The notes under the pieces were generated by a model that saw only the letters and a program-made list of their open reading frames with translations, had not been told where the DNA came from and did not search any database. A program made the position numbers and the translations under genes. From Holothuria scabra (taxonomy: Eukaryota; Echinodermata; Holothuroidea; Aspidochirotida; Holothuriidae), in the NCBI GenBank assembly GCA_037179385.1, contig CM074193.1, positions 38,156,846-38,220,845 on the forward strand: 64,000 nt of DNA. Direction: 5' to 3'. Position 1 is the stretch's first letter. Each line of letters starts with the position of its first letter. This document shows, one piece after another, positions 1 through 11,400 of the stretch.

Positions 1-3000
1 GTAGAACTACTATATGTATGTTCACGAGCTACCAGTAACTAGTATCCATGCATGCAGCTTCGCACGGAAATGTACTTAATATTTCTAAATGATACAGACC
101 TGAAATTTTGAAATAAGACTCATTCACTTTTTGTGATGGTGCAACCGAGGGAAAGTAAAAAAGGAGGACATTTTAATGTCGAAGCTTTACTCTCGATAGG
201 CTTGTTTAATAAATAAATATTGTAAAAGCCAACGCATTATATCGGGTCTGGCTAAAGGCGAATTATTAAAGTTTATACTTCGTTCGGAGTAGTAGTAGTA
301 CGTTTACAACGTACTCTCATTATTATTTCGCATTTATACAGTTTCGTACGCAAATGTACAAAATTAACTCTTTTCAGGCATATAAATATATATTGAAAAA
401 CTGAGTAATAAGTTTATTGATTTTTAAGTAAAGTTGCTTACAAGAGAAAGTCCAAACAAATGAGATTTCAACTTAACGGAAACCTTTTGACTTAATTGGT
501 TTCGTCAGCAAATGGATCCAGTATAAGATACGACATTTTGTTTACCCAGGCTTAAAGGCGGCATCACTTTAATAGTACTTTGTGCATAGTTAAACAAAGA
601 TATGTTTACCAGCTTCTTAAAACATTATCCGTGCATGCAGCTTCGAAGGAAATGCACTACATATTGCTAAATGATACAGACCTTAAATATTGCAATAAGA
701 CTCCTTCACTTTTTGTGATGGTGCAAACGAGGGAAAGTAAAAAAGGAGGACATTTTAATGTCGAAGCTTTACACTCCATAGGCTTGTTAAATAAATAAAT
801 ATTGTAAAAGCCAACGCATTATATCGGGTCTGGCTAAAGGCGAATTATTAAAGTTTATATTTCGTACGGAGTAGAAGTAATACGTTAACAAAGTACTTCC
901 ATTATTATTATGCATTTATACAGTTTCGTACGGAAATGTACAAAGTATGTTCTTTTAAGACATATATAGAAAAAACTGAGTGATAATTTTCTTGATTTTA
1001 AGGTAAAGTTGCTTAAAAGAGAAAAGTCAAAAGAAATGATATTTTAACTTGAAAGGTACCTTTCCACTCGATTGGTTTCGTCAACAAATAGATCTCTGTG
1101 GAGGAAGGCATTTTATCTCTCCAGGTCTAGGGCGACAGCAATTTGAGTGTGTTTCGTACGAAGTAGAACTAATATATGTATGTTTAAGAGCTATGAGTAG
1201 CTAGTATCAATGCATGCAGCTTCGCACGAAAATGTACTTAATATTGCTTAATGATACAGGCCTTAAAGGTAAAGAGCAGTCCCCCCAAACCTATTTTGAA
1301 GAAACAGCTAAATAACACAATTTTCATCTTCTTTCTCTTCAAAGTATCATTCACAACATTTTATTGTAAAGCTCTTGCATATTCAAGGTAAACCAAGCAG
1401 AAATTACATATAACTTTCAAATTTGAAGAGAACAAAAAATGTTGTCACATGACTCCCAACAGCCAATCATGAAACTGAAGAGCCTATAACACTATTTCAG
1501 TTTGGGTTGTCTGTTCTTGCCCTTTAAATTTTGCAATAAGACTCCTTCACTTTTTGTGATGGTGCAACCAAGGAAAAGTAAAAAAGAGGACATTTTAATG
1601 TCGAAGTTTTACACTCGATAGGCTTGTTTAATAAATAAATATTGTAAAAGCCAACGCATTATGTCAGGTCTGGCAAAAGGCGAATTATTGAAGTTTATAT
1701 TTCGTACGGAGTAATAGTAATACGTTAACAAAGTACTTCCATTATTATTATGCATTTATACAGTTTCGTACGGAAATGTACAACGTATGTTCTTTTAAGA
1801 CATATATAGAAAAAAATGAGTGATAATTTTCTTGATTTTAAAGTAAAGTTGCTTAAAAGAGAAAAGTCAAAGGAAATGATATTTTAACTTGACAGGAAGC
1901 TTTTCACTCGATTGGTTTCGTCAATAAATAGATCTCTTTAGAAGAAGTCATTTTATCTCTCCAGGTCTAGGGCGACAGCAATTTGAGTGTGTTTCGTGCA
2001 GGTAGAACTAATATATGTATGTTTACGAGCTACCAGTAACTAATATCAATGCATGCAGCTTCGCACGAAAATGTTCTTAATATTCCTAAATGATACAGAC
2101 CTTAAATTTTGCAATAAGACTATTTCACTTTTTGTGATGGTGCAACCGATTGAGAAAAAAAAGATGGACGTTTTAATATCGAAGCTTTACACCCGACAGG
2201 CTTGGTACATAAATAAATATGTAAACCCAACGCAATATGTCATGTCTGGATAAAGGCTAATTATTAATGTTTATATTTCGTACGGAGTAGTAGTGATACG
2301 CTTACAAAGTACTCTCATTAGTATAACGCATTTATACAGCTTCGTACGGAAATGTACAAAGTATTTTCTTTTAAGACATATATTGAAAAAATGAGTGATA
2401 AGTTCCTTGATTCTGAATTTGAGTTGCTCACAAGAAAAAGTCAAAAGAAATGATATTTTAACTTGACAGGTAGCTTTTCACTCGATTGATTTCGTCAATA
2501 ACTAGATCTCTTTGAAGAAGGCATTTTGGCTGTCCAGGTCTAGGGCGACAGCAAGTTAAGTGTGTTTCGTACGAAGTAGAACTAATATATGTATGTTCAC
2601 GAGCTACCAGTAACTAGTATCCATGCATGCAGCTTCGCACGGGAATGTACTTAATATCGCTAAATGATACAGACCTGAAATTTTGCAGTAAGACTCATTC
2701 ACTTTTTGTGATGATGCAACCGAGGAAAAGTAAAAAAGAGGACATTTTAATGTCGAAGTTTTACACTCGATAGGCTTGTTTAATAAATAAATATTGTAAA
2801 AGCCAACGCATTATGTCAGGTCTGGCAAAAGGCGAATTATTAAAGTTTATATTTCGTACGGAGTAGTAGTAATACGTTAACAAAGTACTTCCATTATTAT
2901 TATGCATTTATACAGTTTCGTACGGAAATGTACAACGTATGTTCTTTTAAGACATATATAGAAAAAATGAGTGATAATTTTCTTGATTTTAAAGTAAAGT

Positions 3001-4429
3001 TGCTTAAAAGAGAAAAGTCAAAGGAAATGATATTTTAACTTGACAGGAAGCTTTTCACTCGATTGGTTTCGTCAATAAATAGATCTCTTTAGAAGAAGTC
3101 ATTTTATCTCTCCAGGTCTATAGGGCGACAGCAATTTGAGTGTTTTTCGTGCAAGTAGAACTAATATATGTATGTTCACGAGCTACCAGTAACTAGTATC
3201 CATGCATGCAGCTTCGCACGGAAATGTACTTAATATTGCTAAATGATACAGACCTGAAATTTTGCAGTAAGACTCATTCACTTTTTGTGATGATGCAACC
3301 AAGGAAAAGTAAAAAAGAGGACATTTTAATGTCGAAGCTTTACACTCGATAGGCTTGTTTAATAAATAAATATTGTAAAAGCCAACGCATTATGTCAGGT
3401 CTGGCAAAAGGCGAATTATTAAAGTTTATATTTCGTACGGAGTAGTAGTAATACGTTAACAAAGTACTTCCATTATTATTATGCATTTATACAGTTTCGT
3501 ACGGAAATGTACAACGTATGTTCTTTTAAGACATATATAGAAAAAATGAGTGATAATTTTCTTGATTTTAAAGTAAAGTTGCTTAAAAGAAAAAAGTCAA
3601 AGGAAATGATATTTTAACTTGACAGGAAGCTTTTCACTCGATTGGTTTCGTCAATAAATAGATCTCTTTAGAAGAAGTCATTTTATCTCTCCAGGTCTAG
3701 GGCGACAGCAATTTGAGTGTGTTTCGTGCAAGTAGAACTAATATATGTATGTTCACGAGCTACCAGTAACTAGTATCCATGCATGCAGCTTCGCACGGAA
3801 ATGTACTTAATATCGCTAAATGATACAGACCTGAAATTTTGCAGTAAGACTCATTCACTTTTTGTGATGATGCAACCTAGGGAAAGTGAAAAAAGAGGAC
3901 ATTTTAATGTCGAAGCTTTACTCTCGATAGGCTTGTTTAATAAATAAATATTGTAAAAGCCAACGCATTATATCGGGTCTGGCAAAAGGCGAATTATTAA
4001 AGTTTATATTTCGTACGGAGTAGTAGTAATACGTTTACAACGTACTCTCATTATTATTATGCATTTATACAGTTTCGTACGGAAATGTACAAAATTTACT
4101 CTTTTCAGACATATAAATATATATTGAAAAACTGAGTTATTAATTTCTTGATTTTTAAGTAAAGTTGCTTACAAGAGAAAGTCCAAACAAATGAGATTTC
4201 AACTTAACGGAAACCTTTTGACTTAATTGGTTTCGTCAGCAAATGGATCCAGTATAAGATACGACATTTTGTGTACCCAGGCTTAAAGGCGGCATCACTT
4301 TAATAGAACTTCGTGCATAGTTAAACAAAGATATGTTTACCAGCTTCTTAAAACATTATCCGTGCATGCAGCTTCGAAGGAAATGCACTAAATATTGCTA
4401 AATGATACAGACCTTAAATATTGCAAAAT
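1..4429 (+). repeat. Satellite array, ~578-bp dimeric unit, forward orientation
   Basis: The word TTCACTTTTTGTGATG recurs at 123, 705, 1546, 2124, 2698, 3277 and 3854, so the spacing is 574-582 bp, except one of 841 bp where a 257-bp insertion sits. Each unit is internally repetitive. TTTCGTACG occurs at 2276 and again at 2565, 289 bp apart, and the flanks of the two sites align over most of their length. Both are followed by a GAAGTAG/GAGTAG word, then about 75 bp later by a CAG-TTCG-ACGGAAATGTAC block. Copies fall into two sub-types that differ in the second half-monomer, for example gttaacaaagtacttcc against tttacaacgtactctc. No gene is present; short open frames shared between units are by-products of their similarity. 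Confidence 0.93.
1267..1523 (+). mobile_element. piggyBac-like MITE in satellite, copy 1
   Basis: A 257-bp insertion at the satellite position cagacc-TTAA-attttgc is flanked by TTAA on both sides (1263-1266 and 1524-1527). The left end AGGTAAAGAGCAG and the reverse complement of the right end, AGGGCAAGAACAG, form an imperfect terminal inverted repeat. TTAA duplication is the piggyBac signature. There is no coding capacity. The same insertion recurs at 24932, 25764/39866 and 51903 (inverted), always at the same satellite position, so it was amplified together with the satellite. Confidence 0.8.
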
Positions 4430-4568
4430 AGTGTGTCAGGTGAGTGTCTGTATCTTGCACCGTCGTTGCACCTATCGCCTTACCAAGGTTTGAATACACA
4501 TTAGTATAGTTCAGTTATCTCTTTTCATAATTTCACTTGTTGGACAGTTCGGGAGGTGTTATTTTTGG
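4430..4568 (+). repeat. Left long terminal inverted repeat of Academ-like element 1
   Basis: It matches the reverse complement of 13200-13347 in blocks: TCGTTGCACC, CTTACCAAGGTTTGA, TCACTTGTTGGACA and AGGTGTTA-TTTTTG, in the same order and similar spacing. The arms are clearly diverged, so this is not a recent insertion. Confidence 0.8.
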
Positions 4569-4791
4569 AGTAAACATGAGTTTTATCGGGATTAATTTAA
4601 TCCACCTTCTTAGCTATACAAACGAGAAGGCGCAAGAATCGTAACAATTTGCTCCAATCAGAATACACCGTACAGGTCAAATGATCACCACGTGACATTG
4701 ACGAGGACACAGTCGTGTTAGCAACGGCGTGACGCGTGATCGGTATAATAACGTGACGCAGTTTTTGTGTTCATGCATCGATGTCGGCAAA

Positions 4792-5083
4792 ATGACAAGT
4801 ATCCCGGAAGTTTGCCTGTGTCATACTCGGCTGAAATCGGATGAAAAGTTGAACACATTCACCAAAAAGAGCTGGCAAACATTCACCAACTACGCAAAAT
4901 TATGGGATGAAGTTGGCGTTGGGCGTCTTAGCGAGATCGCAAGAAAAACTAAAACGCATTGGTTGCATGGTATTAAGGGTGCTGGTTACGCGAGATTTAG
5001 GTTTCATCGCTCTTGCTACCAGGATTTTACTAACAAATCCAGCCTAAGAAAGGCTCAAAAGAGAAGCAGAGATAAGAATGAAG
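4792..5083 (+). CDS. Exon 1 of Academ-like gene 1: N-terminal zinc finger
   Basis: This is the first ATG in the open frame, and its upstream in-frame extension has no ATG. It encodes about 97 residues beginning MTSIPEVCLC and ending DKNE. The pattern CLC...H (residues 8-12) and, near residue 78, FHRSCYQDF is typical of a treble-clef-like Cys/His finger. The exon ends at AAG/GTAACT in phase 1. In the second element the corresponding N-terminus (37751 downward) also starts with a short cysteine cluster, though the sequences hardly align. Confidence 0.65.
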
Positions 5084-5189
5084 GTAACTTGACTTTTTAT
5101 TTTGTGACTCACTTACATAGGCCTGCCTGTTTCCCTTGATCACGAAACATAATCCCGGCAGAGTATTTTAGTAGGCTAAAGCTAATCTG

Positions 5190-5600
5190 ACGAGAGTGGA
5201 CTCTAATAAATACTTGGGGGTGACTACTGTCACCAATAATCTCAACTGGGGTAATCACATAAAGTCCGTATGTAATAAACGGAACGAGGTCCTTGGCCTT
5301 CTTACGTAGGAATCTTTCTTTTTGTTTCAAAGAAGTCAAATTGGCAGCCTATAAAGGCTTTCTTAAGCCTTTGACAGAGTATGCTTGTTCCGTTCGGGAT
5401 CAAAATCAGGCGTCACTTCAAGATAAACTAGAGGGAGTACAAAGGAGGTCTGTTCAGTTTAAAGTAAACACGTACTCCCTTGAAGTTGGTTGAATGACTA
5501 CCCTTCTGAAAGATCTTGGCCTCGGCACTTTATCCGATCGGCAAAGGCGTTGTAGGCTTCAAATCCTTGCCATGGTAGCCTATCAACGGTCAGGCTGATA
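5190..5600 (+). pseudogene. Non-LTR retrotransposon remnant, reverse-transcriptase C-terminus
   Basis: In intron 1 of the Academ-like gene, frame translation from 5208 reads KYLGVT, LNWGNHI and VLGLL. After a frameshift near 5295 it reads LRRNLSFC, VKLAAYKGFLKPLTEYAC and LEGVQRRSVQF, then an in-frame stop at 5491, then LLKDLGLGTLSDRQRRCRLQ. This series (YLGV..LSW..HI, LGFLRRNL, AY..LVRPLLEYA, LE.VQRRAARF, LGL..L..RR) is the conserved end of CR1/Jockey-type reverse transcriptases. It is about 130 residues, broken by a frameshift and a stop, and clearly dead. Confidence 0.8.
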
Positions 5601-6536
5601 CCCCTCTGTCTGGCCTTTGTAAACAGTGCATTTCTGTGCGTGCTGTGTAATATGAGCTACTCTCCATCTTTCGAATTTGTCGTTTACTAAAGAGCAATCA
5701 CAAATTGAGAATTTTGGTTCCCCGACCAAGAATGTAGGCCTACATGGGGTGATGAGTGTCTGTCACTACAGTAGGTCATAGAACTAAGTAATACGTCAAA
5801 ATAGGATGGAGGCTGGGCACGGGCATGTTTGCCTGAGTGTTTGACAATAAATCGTGCGTAGAGTCTGAGATGGGCCAACGGTCATTCAAAGATAAGGGAC
5901 TCTGAAATGAGGGTACCTTTTATCTCAAAGGGGTGGTTGCCGTCTGTAAACTCTGCCAACGACCCTTAGTACAGCACCGCAAATTCTGCAAAGGAGAGGG
6001 GGGGGGGGGGGGGTTCTAGATCAGGAACGTGACCATCGTGAATGAAGAAAATGATTGGGCACCAGGCATATAAACACATACGCTGGGTTTTGCCTAGTAT
6101 CCCTCCAGGCATACAAGTTATACTGTCCATTCAAAACTCATGCCAATAGATGGAAATTATCAGCCCTGTTGTAACAATGGAATGAAATAAACACACTATA
6201 GCTCACGAGTTTGTGGTCGGCTTGAACATTGTTAGATAAGAGGGAGAGCAAATTTGCTTGATAGGTTTTCTGAAAACATTTCAAGCATATTATTATTACC
6301 ATTTATTACATCTCCCACCTTAAAAATTTCTCGTTTCATACTGAATATTTAATTGGATTTAACACCAACACTGTTACATTTATATAAGTGGCAAAAATTT
6401 ATGAAATTTTGAGACTTTTTTTTGTTTTTGTTTTTGTTTTGTTGTCTTTTTTTATCGTGGGAAATTCTGTTCAAACGTACAACATTATAGACTGGCATGT
6501 TTACAGCAAACATCACATAATGTTTTCAATTTGCAG
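5601..6536. other. Remainder of intron 1, no gene seen
   Basis: It contains a poly-G tract near 6000-6013 and a T-rich stretch near 6416-6450, which could serve as polypyrimidine context well upstream of the acceptor at 6535. No open frame in it looks coding. Confidence 0.5.
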
Positions 6537-6638
6537 GTGAAGTTTCTGGTGAGCCAGGCCCTAAGAGGCGTCACCGTTCATCAACCTCCCACCAACCAGA
6601 ACGAATCCTTCCACGTGAATGTATCTTCCACTTGGCAG
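6537..6638 (+). CDS. Exon 2 of Academ-like gene 1
   Basis: This 102-nt exon lies between a TTTGCAG acceptor and a GGCAG/GTACCTG donor, in phase 1 at both ends. It encodes GEVSGEPGPKRRHRSS, a basic, probably disordered linker, and then PRECIFHLAG. The last part begins the second finger (C..H), which exon 3 completes. Its 3' end lies inside a 43-bp sequence that is repeated at the start of exon 3 (see 6611-6653). Confidence 0.6.
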
Positions 6639-6653
6639 GTACCTGTAAACTCT
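6611..6653 (+). repeat. 43-bp direct repeat spanning the exon 2 / intron 2 junction
   Basis: 6611-6653 and 7686-7728 match at 39 of 43 positions. Both contain GGCAGGTACC, so the donor of intron 2 and its acceptor are two copies of the same CAG/GT site. The coding sequence reads AGTSKLSGT across the junction. Confidence 0.85.
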
Positions 6654-7713
6654 TTAATTATTTAAAATAGGTAGGACCAGGCCTGTAGCCAGTCAAGGTT
6701 CAAAGGAGGGGGGGGGGGCAAGAACATTTCCCATGGGAATATTTTTCCTAGACGCACCACATATGTGTAAAATGTATTTAGTCAGTGGCAACTTCAAAGT
6801 TTGCATATGGGTGGGAGGTTCAAGATGGGCTTTGTCCCCCCCCCCCCGACTAAGGGCTTGGGTAGGATAAGGTAGCATTGTTTGATTCAACCAAGTGACA
6901 TCACTGTTCACTGTACCAGGTAAGAACAGCAAGTGATGTGAATTTTGTACTGTCATTTTGACGAGTGACCAATGACCAGGTGTAATGGCTGAGAAACTCT
7001 TTGAGATGGTCGGTGTATTAGGCGATATGTCGAAGTCATTATTATTACCGTTATCAATGGGAAGGGGGAAAATCAATGTAGAATTTTGCCGACCTGCGGG
7101 ATGGGTCTAAGGGGAGTCGTGTTCCTCTTCCCTTTGAATAGTTTTCCTTTTTTTAATGAGACTAGATGCAAAATGGTGTGATATCTACCGTTTTTGACAG
7201 AAGATGTTTTGAAGGGTGCGTTTTCGTAGTTTATAGAGATAATTTTTTTCCTCCTCCAGGACAATATCTTTTAGGGGGCGTGCCGCTCGTGGCTTTGTTC
7301 ATGTTATGAATTACTGCTCTGTTAGATTTTCACTGGCAGGCACGAGATACTTCCTCTTTTTAGAGGATTTACTCATTTTTGTTTTAACTTTCCCTCTTAT
7401 TTTTTTTTTATTTATTCCCCCCTTTTCCAAAGATCTGAAAAAAATCTGTCATAATTTTTTTTTTTTTATAAATCTCGGCTATTAAACTTGTACGAACAGC
7501 CCTTGAAGTTCTATCCAATCGGAATTCTGTATTATAACGACAGCAATGCCACTAAAGGCCTTTAAGCGGGCCCATGGACCCTCGGATGAGAGAGCGTAAG
7601 GCTTCACCGTGCACCATTGATTGTCTTACAAATTATTTCCTCTTTTTAGGAGTTACCAGTCACTTGCCTGGGTTTTTAAAACTTACCACGTAAATTTATC
7701 TTCCATTTGGCAG
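6639..7713. other. Intron 2 of Academ-like gene 1, 1,075 bp
   Basis: It is bounded by duplicated CAG/GT sites. Inside are short G-rich (6701-6718) and C-rich (6837-6847) runs about 120 bp apart, possibly the ends of a small degenerate element (see the repeated phrase 'gcctgtagccag' at 6681). Frames here are shadows; no gene. Confidence 0.55.
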
Positions 7714-8411
7714 GTACCAGTAAACTCTCTGGCACCACTGGTCTCAAGTTCTTCAAAAGTAAATCATCTGGGAGTAGACAACAAGAACGACTATCACAGT
7801 GTGTGACTGTGGAAGCTGAGAGGAAGCTCAAAGCTGCAGCTGCAGATCTAAATGACGAGAATTTACTCATTCATATCGGGGATAAGGACTTGATTGCAAT
7901 TGAGGTGAGGTATCATAAGTCATGCTATTCTGCTTACATGGCAAGTTGTGAATCTTCTTTATTACATAGCAACAAACCATCACCAACGTATCAAGACGCT
8001 TTCAATATTATTGCTCAGGAGGTTGAGCAAAAAGTTATACTGCATGGTGAAGTTGTAAAAATGACTAAATTGAAAGAAAGGTTCATTCAACTAATACAAG
8101 CAGAAGGTGGTGACATTTCCAACGTTAGGGCAGAAAAGTTGAAAAAGCGTTTGATTGGGAAATTTGGGAAGAATATTGCATTTTGGCGTCCTAGACAGAG
8201 AACCAAATGTGAACTTGTGTTTTCTGAATGTGTTCCGAAAGGCATTCTTCTTGGGACATCTGTGGAATCTGGCAGCTCCCAAAGTGAAATGTCTGCTGAC
8301 AGTGATGTTGACACTCCGTACTTATCTTATGAGATTAATGAAACAAAAGAATTGTATCATGCAGCACAGTTATTAAGGGACCAGCGACCTATTGAATCAG
8401 GAAAATGTTGA
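7714..8411 (+). CDS. Exon 3, 5' part of Academ-like gene 1: finger and linker
   Basis: Open frame from the acceptor at 7713. It encodes GTSKLSGTTG, a cysteine (QCVT), an alpha-helical stretch AERKLKAAAADL, then IEVRYHKSCYSAYM. C...C...YHKSCY is the recognisable second finger of this protein family. A linker follows (KKRLIGKFG, then serine/acid-rich). The frame ends at a TGA at 8409, in a place where the family continues. The next frame, open from 8377, carries the rest, so a single-base shift lies between 8377 and 8411. Confidence 0.7.
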
Positions 8412-11400
8412 CAAATTAATCCCTTGCCGACTTCACAATTTTCTTGCACTATTGATTGCCCCATCTCTTGCTGAAGTGAGTTTTACCAGCAATACAAGGA
8501 TAGAGTTGCCACTAGATCTGATGGTGCGTTTAAGGTCTATTGCTCAGGACATAGTTTTTGCATACTCTCGAGGTAGAGTCGTTACGCCAAAACATGTATC
8601 CCTTGGTGTCAGTATTCGTCATTTGACAAACAATGTTCAAGTTTTCACCCTGATGAATAAATTCGGACATTCTGTTTCGCACACATATCTGCAGGAACTT
8701 GACACAGCAATTGCAAAACAGGTTGTCAAGAAAGAAGCTGTGCTACCACCAAATATCAACCCATGTCAATTTACAACAGCCGTGTGGGACAATATTGATT
8801 TATCAGAGGAAACATTATCAGGTAAGGGCACAACCCATAATACGAATGGTGTTCTAGTGCAGAGATATTGTTCGAATGAGTCACAGACTTCACCAAAACC
8901 TTCAAAACGCACAGGAGAAAGATCTTTCAAAGCAAAACAAAATCTATCCACTCACTATTTTCAGACCAAAAGAGTAGGACCAGGGTCCTTTCAGATCAAT
9001 ACTGAATTACTCAAAGAAGACAAATCAGTACAAAAGTATGCTGAGAAGGAAGATTTTCTCTGGGTGCTTCTAAGATCACCTCCAACTAGCACTGTACCAG
9101 ACAGTATACAGGTAGTGCCTGGATGGTCAGGATTCAATTCTTCGCAAAGAAAAAGTACACCAGAAATCAGTTCAGTTGGCTACTTACCAGTCATACCATC
9201 AAGCCCAACCGAGATGTCAACTGTACATGCATTATTGGAGAGAACAATGGAAATTTGTTCTAAGCTGCAACAACAGGAAGTTGTAATTGTTCTTGACCAA
9301 GCCATATATAGCAAGGCTCTTCAAATATTATGGCATGAGAAGGAAAAATTCAATAAAATTGTCCTCAGGCTTGGAGCATTCCAAACAACATGTGTCATGC
9401 TGGGAGTTATTGGTAAAAGATTTGAAGACACGGGATTAGAAGACGTACTGATTGAGTCAGGGGTTCTAGCATCTGATTCAGTGAAGGGTATTATGTCAGG
9501 TAAACATTACAATCGCTCAACAAGGATATTCAGAATTGTGTATGAGGCACTTCATCGTCTACGGTGGAATGCATTTCTGGAGACTACTAGAACAACTGAT
9601 CCGGGTTTAGTAAATGAAGTTACATCACTACTTCAAGCCAAAAGAGAAAATCAATCTGATGCATACGAACTACTCACTAACAGTGATATGGAAGAGTTTC
9701 TAGCAAAATATGATGAATTTTTACGCATTAATCAATCGCCGATGTTTCAGTTCTGGTCCTCAGTTTTGGAAATGATGCAGTGTGTTCTCAATTTCATCAA
9801 AGCAACGAGAACTGGAAACTTTGAATTGCATCTCGCTTCTATTCGATCAATGTTGCCGTGGATGTTCGCATATGACAGAACTAATTATATGCGGTACTGC
9901 ACTGTTTACTGGCTTGACATGGTGACATTACCTGAAACACATCCCTTAATCAGTGAAAAGTTACAAAGTGGAGAATTTGTGGTGCAGCGCTCGAAGTTTA
10001 ATACATTTGGTCAAATTGCATGTGATATGGCAATTGAACAAACGTTCAACAAAGACACAAAGTCTGCGGGAGGAATTGTTGGCTTCAGTTTGAACCATGG
10101 CGCTGTTGAGAGATGGACACTCTCTTGTCCAGAAAGGGCTTCAACCGTGGCTGCATGCAGGGACCTGTCAGGAGTGAATGAAAGCTGCTCATGGCTTCAC
10201 AAAGACCAAAGTTGTTTGCATCGTGATGAGAGCGACGTGGTCAAAGTTGCAGAAACATTCATGGGGTTTGTTAATCCATTCTCTGCAGAGTGTGACCAGC
10301 TCATTCACTTATCTGAAGGGTTTGTTCCTCCCACAGATGTTCTCAGGGATTTGCTTGATGCAAAATTGAATGGTGAAGACGCCTTTCTGTCATTTGTCAA
10401 TGAAAGATTGTTATCCGACCAGGTAGAATTCTTTGCACCCATTAAACTCTTAAAATCAAAAACTTTCAAGAATATCAAAAGAGTTGTCAAAATCTCACCT
10501 ACTCTAAGCATCCAAGAAGATCGGAGTTTGTTTGGTTCAATATTGGTAGTCAATAATAAGCTCAATCGACAAATAGAGCTAGAGGAACTCTTCAAGTACA
10601 CTCTTGGTACTTATCCTTACTCCTTTGCAACTACCACTGGATGCCTTGTCAAAACAAGCAAGGCAAAACTACTGCATCTGCTGGAGGAAGGCCATGTTCC
10701 AGCAGAACTGGACAGTATTAAACCGAAAACCTCAGCAAGGATATTTGATGGGATGGCTGTCCTGCAACAACTAGTCAACTCTCACGCAAATACATTCGGT
10801 CAGTTTGCCAGCCAGGTTCTTAACGTAATGCTAACTGTAACAAGAATGACAAGTTGTAGGAGGATAGACTTTGTCCCAGATAGGTACTTTTATACCAGTA
10901 TCAAAGGAGCTGAAAGAGACAAAAGGGGCAAATCGGGTGACATCCGTGTGAAAATTGTATCTTCTCAACAGAAGAAGACCCTGCAGTGGAAGAAGTTTCT
11001 TTCAAATAATGAAAACAAAAGTGAAATTGTTGAGTTCTTTTTCCGAGAATGGCAGAACCAAGAATATGCTTCAAGGTTGCAAGGAATATCACTTTTTATT
11101 GGGCATAGTGACAAATGCCATTGCCTTTCTAGTGATGGTTCAGAGATAATATCTACAGAAGTGAATGAATTGTACTCTACCCAGGAAGAAGCTGATACAA
11201 GGATGTTTTTGCATGCCGCCAGTGCTGCCCTGGAGTGTGAAGCTGTGGTCATCCGTAGCCCTGACACTGATGTTGCAGTCTTGGGTATAGCTCATAGTCA
11301 TGCTATCCCAGCTACATTGTATCTAAACACTGGAACCAAGAACAGCCGAAGAATAATTGATTTGGGGGAGATTGCAGAGTCCCTTGGCCATGAAAAAGCA

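Noticed and set aside
1..4429. Frames at 580-798 and 2053-2253 as genes
   Set aside because: Satellite sequence read in one frame; neighbouring units with the same DNA carry stops.
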